A stretch of DNA of 18,726 nt from CAYGHG01 sp964349515 (GTDB lineage: Bacteria > Oederibacteriota > PGYV01 > CAYGHG01): NCBI GenBank assembly GCA_964349515.1, contig CAYGHG010000050.1:1-18726 (forward strand), in the 5' to 3' direction. A program made the position numbers and the translations under genes. The notes under the pieces were generated by a model, which did no database searches, had not been told where the DNA came from, and saw nothing but the letters and a program-made list of their open reading frames with translations. Position 1 is the first letter of the stretch; every line of letters begins with the position of its first letter. Positions 14,363 to 18,726 of the stretch are shown one piece after another.

Positions 14363-16663
14363 TTACATCAGCTCAAGCGTCACCTTTAGCTTTGCTGTGT
14401 AGTTTTCAAATTTCATCTTCTTAAGCAGTTTTTCAAACTTTGTATTTCCGCTCAACAGTTTCTTCACTCTTCCGTTTTGAACATCAATCTCCAGTGTCAG
14501 TTTTGTCATGCCTTCTGAAACCATGAGCGCTTTTATTTCAGCACCCAGTTTATTGACCATTTCCTCTTCCACGGTATCAGGGTCTATTATTCCCGCTGAT
14601 TCCGTGTCTGTCAGGTAAAGCACGCCCGCGGTCTGAACAACAGGCTTTTTTTCCTCTTCCTTTGCAGGGCTCTTTACCTTGCCTCTGCCCGGGTATCCCG
14701 GCGCAGGCACTCCAATATCCATGACAGCTTCTTCTTTCAGCATCATGTTCATCTTGGAATAACTTTTTTTCCCCGAAGAATATGTTGCCTGATAATTCCC
14801 GCTGCCGCCGACCGCATAATCGCTCACGCCGTCAGGCATCGGCAGAGGCTGCTTTACCGTCACCACTTCCCCGTTATTCCTTATCTCCTTGTCAACAGCG
14901 ACGAATGAAGTGTACTCGGTCATCAGGCTGTACTTTATCCCAAGTTCAAGCACTTCACCCTTCACATCGCTGCCGGTGCGGCCGTAATCCGAGAGGCGTG
15001 CAATGCGCTCTCTTGCCCACATATACTTAAGCGAAGCATTTGCCGCATCGTCAAGAGAAGCGCCGATGCTAATTTCTTTTCTGTAATCCTTGCCCCCGTT
15101 TTTTCCCGTTACTATGATTTTTCCCTTTGCGTTTTTGTATTTGCCCATGACCACCAGCGGCCGCTCAGAGAAGAGATCCGGAACGTTTTCAGGTTCCACA
15201 TCGTAAGCTCCAAATCCTTCATACTTTACCTTGATGTCTGTCAGCAGAGGCGACTTTATGTACTTAATAAATTTCTCGGCAATCTGTTCGCCCTCTTCTT
15301 TATTTAGAGCCACATAGGGCTCGCCTTTACCTATTCTTGCCATTCCTTCTATTATGTAGCGGTTGACCGAGCTGCCTATGCCGAATGTAAAGAAGTTGGC
15401 GTTGCCGAGGTTGTCCCTCATCAGGTCAAAGGTCTGTTTTTCAACAGAGACATAACCGTCGGTGAATATCACGAATGAGCGCGACATCCCCTCTTTTTTC
15501 TGCACCTTAAACGCGCTCTGCAGGGCTCCTATTATCTCGGTGCCGCCTGCGCCTCTCGCTGCCTCTACCATCTCAATTGCTTTTTTCACGTTTCCTTCTG
15601 TCGCGGGCATTGCCTGCGGGAAAAGAGTGTTTGAGCCGCCCGAGAAAAACATCACGTTGAAATAGTCCCTGCTCGTCATTCCGTCCAGAACCGTCTTCAT
15701 TACCTTTTTTGAAATTTCAAGCGGGTAACCGTGCATTGAGCCCGATACATCCACGATAAAAAAGTACTCGCGTGGTGTAACCGCATCAGCCGGCGGCCTC
15801 GCGGGCGGCTCCATCATGAGCATGAAGAAGTTTTCCTTTTCCCCCGGGTAAAGAAGCATACCGGTCTGGATTGCGCCGCCGCGCAGCGAATAATTCAGGA
15901 CAAAATCCCTGTTGCCGGCGCGTTTTTCTCCCGGCGCGAAAGTAACGTTTGTTTTCCCGTCTTTAGTTTCAGACGACAGCCTGTGTGTAGAGGAAGAAAC
16001 CCCCGATACCTGCATACCGGCGTTTATGTTAACGTTCATTGATACGTCATAGGAAGGCTCAGTCCCGCTCTTAGTATAAGGCGCTGCGGTCCAGTTTTCC
16101 CCCTGTTTGCTCTCGCCCGTAAAACGCGGCCCTGTGACCATCGGATAAACAAAAGAGTACTTTCCCGCGTCAGGCACCAGAATCTCGGTATAGCTGACCG
16201 TGACTTCTATCAGGTCGCCAGGCATTATGTTTGCGACATTCATCGTAAACACATTGGGCCTCTCCTGCTCGAGCAGCGAGGCTGTCTTTCCCTGCTGTTT
16301 TGCCTCATCGTAAATCTGCCTGGCCTTTGCCTTTTCATTAATCTCGGCGTCTATCACCCTGCTGCCTATCTTCATCTGCATCGCATGTACGGCGGAGCGG
16401 GTGCCGAGCGGAAAAACATAAACAGCTTCTATTGCCTTTTTTCCGTCGTTTTTATACTTCTGGGTAATCACGACGTTGGCGCATGTTGCCGCAATGTCAG
16501 CCTTTACATCTGTTGAAAGCAGCGGGAAACTCTCCACAGACGCGTCTCCCTGCACGAAAAAATATGGGGAAGAATTAGTGTCTTTAGGGGCGCCCCCTCC
16601 CGCAAAAAGCGCCGAAATCAAAAGCGGTAAAGCTGTTGCAGTTAAAACCACTGACTTTTTCAT
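14363..16663 (-). CDS. Secreted VIT and von Willebrand factor A domain protein
   Basis: This 766-residue exported protein has a Sec signal peptide (1 to about 21). A VIT (vault / inter-alpha-trypsin) domain follows at about 35-165, with the characteristic ANVVITQKY, VYVFPL and NVFTMNVANIMPGD stretches. A von Willebrand A domain lies at about 297-460. Its metal-ion-dependent adhesion site is complete: D305-x-S307-x-S309, T375 and D402, so cation-dependent ligand binding is expected. After a middle beta region, a Pro/Lys-rich linker (about 650-675) leads to a C-terminal domain of about 90 residues that I do not recognise. No LPXTG or membrane anchor is seen, so it is probably periplasmic or released. 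AGGAGG lies 7 bases before the ATG. It is the third gene after the sigma and anti-sigma genes, 150 bases downstream, and may be their target or sensor. Confidence 0.88.
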   Translation of the reverse strand: MKKSVVLTATALPLLISALFAGGGAPKDTNSSPYFFVQGDASVESFPLLSTDVKADIAATCANVVITQKYKNDGKKAIEAVYVFPLGTRSAVHAMQMKIGSRVIDAEINEKAKARQIYDEAKQQGKTASLLEQERPNVFTMNVANIMPGDLIEVTVSYTEILVPDAGKYSFVYPMVTGPRFTGESKQGENWTAAPYTKSGTEPSYDVSMNVNINAGMQVSGVSSSTHRLSSETKDGKTNVTFAPGEKRAGNRDFVLNYSLRGGAIQTGMLLYPGEKENFFMLMMEPPARPPADAVTPREYFFIVDVSGSMHGYPLEISKKVMKTVLDGMTSRDYFNVMFFSGGSNTLFPQAMPATEGNVKKAIEMVEAARGAGGTEIIGALQSAFKVQKKEGMSRSFVIFTDGYVSVEKQTFDLMRDNLGNANFFTFGIGSSVNRYIIEGMARIGKGEPYVALNKEEGEQIAEKFIKYIKSPLLTDIKVKYEGFGAYDVEPENVPDLFSERPLVVMGKYKNAKGKIIVTGKNGGKDYRKEISIGASLDDAANASLKYMWARERIARLSDYGRTGSDVKGEVLELGIKYSLMTEYTSFVAVDKEIRNNGEVVTVKQPLPMPDGVSDYAVGGSGNYQATYSSGKKSYSKMNMMLKEEAVMDIGVPAPGYPGRGKVKSPAKEEEKKPVVQTAGVLYLTDTESAGIIDPDTVEEEMVNKLGAEIKALMVSEGMTKLTLEIDVQNGRVKKLLSGNTKFEKLLKKMKFENYTAKLKVTLELM

Positions 16664-16813
16664 TTTTCATCCTCCTGTTTTGGTTTTTACTTCTCATGCA
16701 CCAAAGACACCGGAGGGGGATTTTTGTTCCATGCAATCGGAGATTTTTTCAGATGATTGCCGCTCAGCAGGGTATGGGGGGCTTAAATCCGCGGCTTACA
16801 GTGGTTTTAAAGC

Positions 16814-17956
16814 TTAATTGCCTGTATTTCTGAAAATTACATTTTTTTCAGTCTTAGAAATGAGTTTTACGGCATACGGCGCGGTTATCACCTGCGCCGT
16901 CATTGCCCCTGCCGCGGGTATGCCCACCCGGTATTCGGCGGTAATTGAATTGCCCTCTTCTTTTATTGAAGTAAATCTGACGGCATATCCTGCCGTGTTT
17001 TTTTCACCCGCAAATACCACAAGCGCGGTATACTTTGAAAAATCAGGGTTTATTCCCTCAAGCGCAGCCGCTTTTGGAAGTTTATCCCACTCTTCGCGCG
17101 AATTCACCGCAGCCTCGTGAGGCGTAACTGAGCCGCCGGCCATCCCGTAAAAATCAGTCTTATCTGTATAGCTTTCAACACTTTTTTTCCTGTCAGTTTC
17201 GGACGCTCCGGCCGGCGCCGCGCCGGCGGAAGCGCTTTTCCCTGCGGTGAAATCAAAAACATTTTTATCAGGCACATCTATGTCGTACAATTGTTCGGGT
17301 TCGGGTTCGGGCGCCGCCGCCTCGCTTAACTCTACGGCAAGAGCGCGCGGTTTATCCGCTTCAGGCCTCTTCATAGCTGGCCTTGCGCTCATAACCTGAA
17401 GAGGCGCAGAACCGCCTTTTCCCGCGATATCACCTTTTATTGCTGTTTTCTCTTTTTTAACTGAATCGACAGGAGCGGATTTTTGCTCAGATTCAACTGC
17501 GTCGCTTACGCTCTCAAGGACAACCATTTTTTCTTTTTCATCCTGCTTTATAACATTATAGGCAATCAACACGGTAAATACAGAGGCAAACACCAGCGCG
17601 CCGCGGCCGAAGAACCTTTTAAAATCAAACTTTTTCCGCGGCTCCGGCTCTCTGCTTTCACAGCAAAGATTGGATTCTTCCTTTAACATCATTTTTTCAA
17701 CACCAAGCCCGCCTCTTTCGTACTCACGTTCTTCTAGTTCATCAAGCTTCATGTTCAGTTTGGCGTAAAAATTAACAGGCAGCTCGGCATCTTTAAGAGA
17801 CTTAACCGCCTCAAGCGCCTCCCTTGTTTCTTTTAAAGCAACCGCACAAATCGGGCACGCATTAAGGTGCGCCTCAAACCCCGCCTTTTTCTTTTCAGGC
17901 AGATTGCCCTCTATGTAGTCTGATATGAAAGCTGTTTTATTGCATTTTTTATTCAT
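16814..17956 (-). CDS. Membrane anti-sigma factor with zinc finger and PrcB-like C-terminal domain
   Basis: The N terminus has the anti-sigma zinc-finger pattern: an upstream cysteine in NKKCNK, then H-x3-C-x2-C within HLNACPIC. The charged segment that follows leads to one membrane helix (about residues 118-135, RGALVFASVFTVLIAYNVI). A long low-complexity, Ala/Glu/Lys-rich external linker follows. The last ~97 residues resemble the PrcB C-terminal domain: SREEWDKL, then PDFSKYTALVVFAGEKNTAGYAV and a final AGAMTAQVITAPYAVKLI. So it probably holds the upstream ECF sigma factor at the membrane and senses the envelope through that outer domain. I choose the ATG at 17956, with GGTGA 5 bases upstream, overlapping the sigma stop by 8 bases. 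A GTG at 17965 would add three residues but has a poorer ribosome site. No promoter separates it from the sigma gene. Confidence 0.85.
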   Translation of the reverse strand: MNKKCNKTAFISDYIEGNLPEKKKAGFEAHLNACPICAVALKETREALEAVKSLKDAELPVNFYAKLNMKLDELEEREYERGGLGVEKMMLKEESNLCCESREPEPRKKFDFKRFFGRGALVFASVFTVLIAYNVIKQDEKEKMVVLESVSDAVESEQKSAPVDSVKKEKTAIKGDIAGKGGSAPLQVMSARPAMKRPEADKPRALAVELSEAAAPEPEPEQLYDIDVPDKNVFDFTAGKSASAGAAPAGASETDRKKSVESYTDKTDFYGMAGGSVTPHEAAVNSREEWDKLPKAAALEGINPDFSKYTALVVFAGEKNTAGYAVRFTSIKEEGNSITAEYRVGIPAAGAMTAQVITAPYAVKLISKTEKNVIFRNTGN

Positions 17957-18581
17957 CAGCTTCACCGTCTTTCAGTTTTATAAGTTTCAATCTCAAAGCT
18001 TCACGCGCCCTGCTTAAACGCGACTTCACCGTGCCGCAGGGTGTCTTTACTATTGCCGCTATCTCTTCATAGCTTTTTTCCTGCAGGTCGCGCAATACTA
18101 TTATGACTCTGTCTTTTTCATCAAGTTCCATAAGAGCCTTGGATATTTTTTCCCTGTCACAGTTTTTCTCGGCCGTTGTATCGGCGCCTTCGCCCGGGTC
18201 GGCGTACTGCGCCTTTGTTTCTCCCTCTTCGTTTTCCTGTGTTTCATCCAGCGAGTCGTGCAAAAAGCCTTTGCGCCTTATGTCGCTTCTGATGCCGTTC
18301 TTCCATATATTTATTGCTATTGAATAAACCCAGGAGGAAAAGGAACAATCGCCCCTGAAAGAGTTTATTTTTACATAAGCCCTGACAAAAGCCTCCTGGG
18401 AAATATCTTCAGCAGAATGTTTATTCCCGCACAGCCTGTATATCATGTTATAGAGCTTCCCCGCACAGCTTTTCACAAGAATCTGAAAAGCCTGCCTGTC
18501 GCCTTGTTGTGACGCCTGAATAAGCCCTTTTTCGTTTTCCATGCCCGTTATAAAGACCCCATCCCGTAAATTAAGTTCCAT
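17949..18581 (-). CDS. ECF-family RNA polymerase sigma factor
   Basis: This is a sigma-70 factor of the extracytoplasmic function class. Region 2 spans about 20-100, with AEDISQEAFVRAYVKINSF and the DNA-opening part FSSWVYSIAINIWKN. Region 4 spans about 145-200, with the helix-turn-helix KSYEEIAAIVKTPCGTVKSRLSRARE. Between them lies an acidic linker (about 108-140) rich in Glu/Asp, longer than usual. The size of 210 residues is normal. The first ATG (18581) lacks a ribosome site; a second ATG at 18542 would remove 13 residues outside the conserved domain and may be the true start. The gene overlaps its anti-sigma factor, the usual arrangement, which allows release of sigma upon an envelope signal. 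Its target promoters cannot be told from the sequence. Confidence 0.93.
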   Translation of the reverse strand: MELNLRDGVFITGMENEKGLIQASQQGDRQAFQILVKSCAGKLYNMIYRLCGNKHSAEDISQEAFVRAYVKINSFRGDCSFSSWVYSIAINIWKNGIRSDIRRKGFLHDSLDETQENEEGETKAQYADPGEGADTTAEKNCDREKISKALMELDEKDRVIIVLRDLQEKSYEEIAAIVKTPCGTVKSRLSRAREALRLKLIKLKDGEADE

Positions 18582-18582
18582 A

Positions 18583-18638
18583 TTAAGCTGAAAATTTTAA
18601 GTTGAAAATTGAAAGTCAGAACAATCAGGAAAGTCTTT
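18583..18638. repeat. 7-bp periodic repeat upstream of the sigma gene
   Basis: Heptamers TTAAGCT, GAAAATT, TTAAGTT, GAAAATT, GAAAGTC run in phase from 18583 and decay by 18638. They are in opposite orientation to the CTTTCAG array 35 bases further on, so the two together form a loose inverted repeat. They begin 2 bases upstream of the farthest sigma start codon and fill its leader. Confidence 0.65.
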
Positions 18639-18671
18639 GCCTTAAAAGTGTAGTTTTAGCTGTTGTTTTAA

Positions 18672-18726
18672 CTTTCAGCTTTCAGCTTTCAGCTTTCAGC
18701 TTTCAGCTTTCAGCTTTCAGCTTTCA
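18672..18726. repeat. Perfect tandem array of CTTTCAG, running off the window
   Basis: Seven exact copies of CTTTCAG are followed by six bases of an eighth at the window edge, so the true array is longer. The reverse complement, CTGAAAG, matches the TGAAAGY unit of the other periodic spacers in the window. It lies about 90 bases upstream of the sigma gene. The identity of the copies suggests recent expansion by slippage. Confidence 0.9.

Noticed and set aside
16664..16813. 150-base gap between anti-sigma and VIT/vWA genes as a separate promoter region
   Set aside because: I found no convincing -35/-10 pair or strong hairpin; co-transcription or an ECF-type promoter cannot be decided from this sequence.
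18672..18726. Possible CRISPR array at the window edge
   Set aside because: The repeat is a 7-bp tandem unit without spacers, so it is a simple tandem repeat.

Overview
The window looks like chromosome of an uncultured Gram-negative (diderm) bacterium of moderate GC content. The signs are a LolA-like lipoprotein-sorting protein, a RodZ homologue, PgsA/PgpA phospholipid synthesis and a lipobox lipoprotein. Gene style and arrangement suggest a candidate phylum (something like the Elusimicrobiota / Goldbacteria / Omnitrophota neighbourhood), but this placement is a guess. I see no rRNA, tRNA, CRISPR, insertion sequence or phage gene.

Layout. (1) 1-2551: accessory end. A small TM2-domain membrane protein lies downstream of a complete AbiEi/AbiEii toxin-antitoxin pair. 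The pair is read leftwards from a near-consensus promoter (2334-2362). A short hairpin repeat follows the TM2 gene. (2) 2552-5617, rightward: an alpha-glucan phosphorylase (glgP-like), then a 126-residue protein I do not recognise that has a faint nuclease-like acidic pattern. The two are separated by a long, nearly perfect hairpin. (3) 5807-14043, leftward: a seven-gene housekeeping block. Transcription order is lolA-like lipoprotein, rodZ-like, yajQ, rimO, pgsA, pgpA, mfd, with tight spacing or overlaps and a good promoter at 14086-14114. It joins envelope building (lipoprotein sorting, cell shape, phosphatidylglycerol synthesis) to ribosomal S12 modification and transcription-coupled repair. 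(4) 14363-18581, leftward: an ECF sigma factor, a membrane anti-sigma factor carrying a PrcB-type C-terminal domain, and a secreted VIT + von Willebrand A protein. This looks like an envelope-sensing regulatory unit.

The most unusual DNA-level feature is a set of intergenic stretches with strict 7-bp periodicity: 5110-5216, 5627-5682, 9538-9635, 11634-11668 and 18583-18726. The units are variants of TGAAAGY/TTAAAGY. Several form inverted repeats, and the last is a near-perfect (CTTTCAG)n array running off the window. They occur only between genes and appear to be one degenerate repeat family.

The only stretch over 300 bases without a gene is 14044-14362. It holds the promoter of the block to its left, a GC-rich hairpin, and otherwise nothing I can identify.
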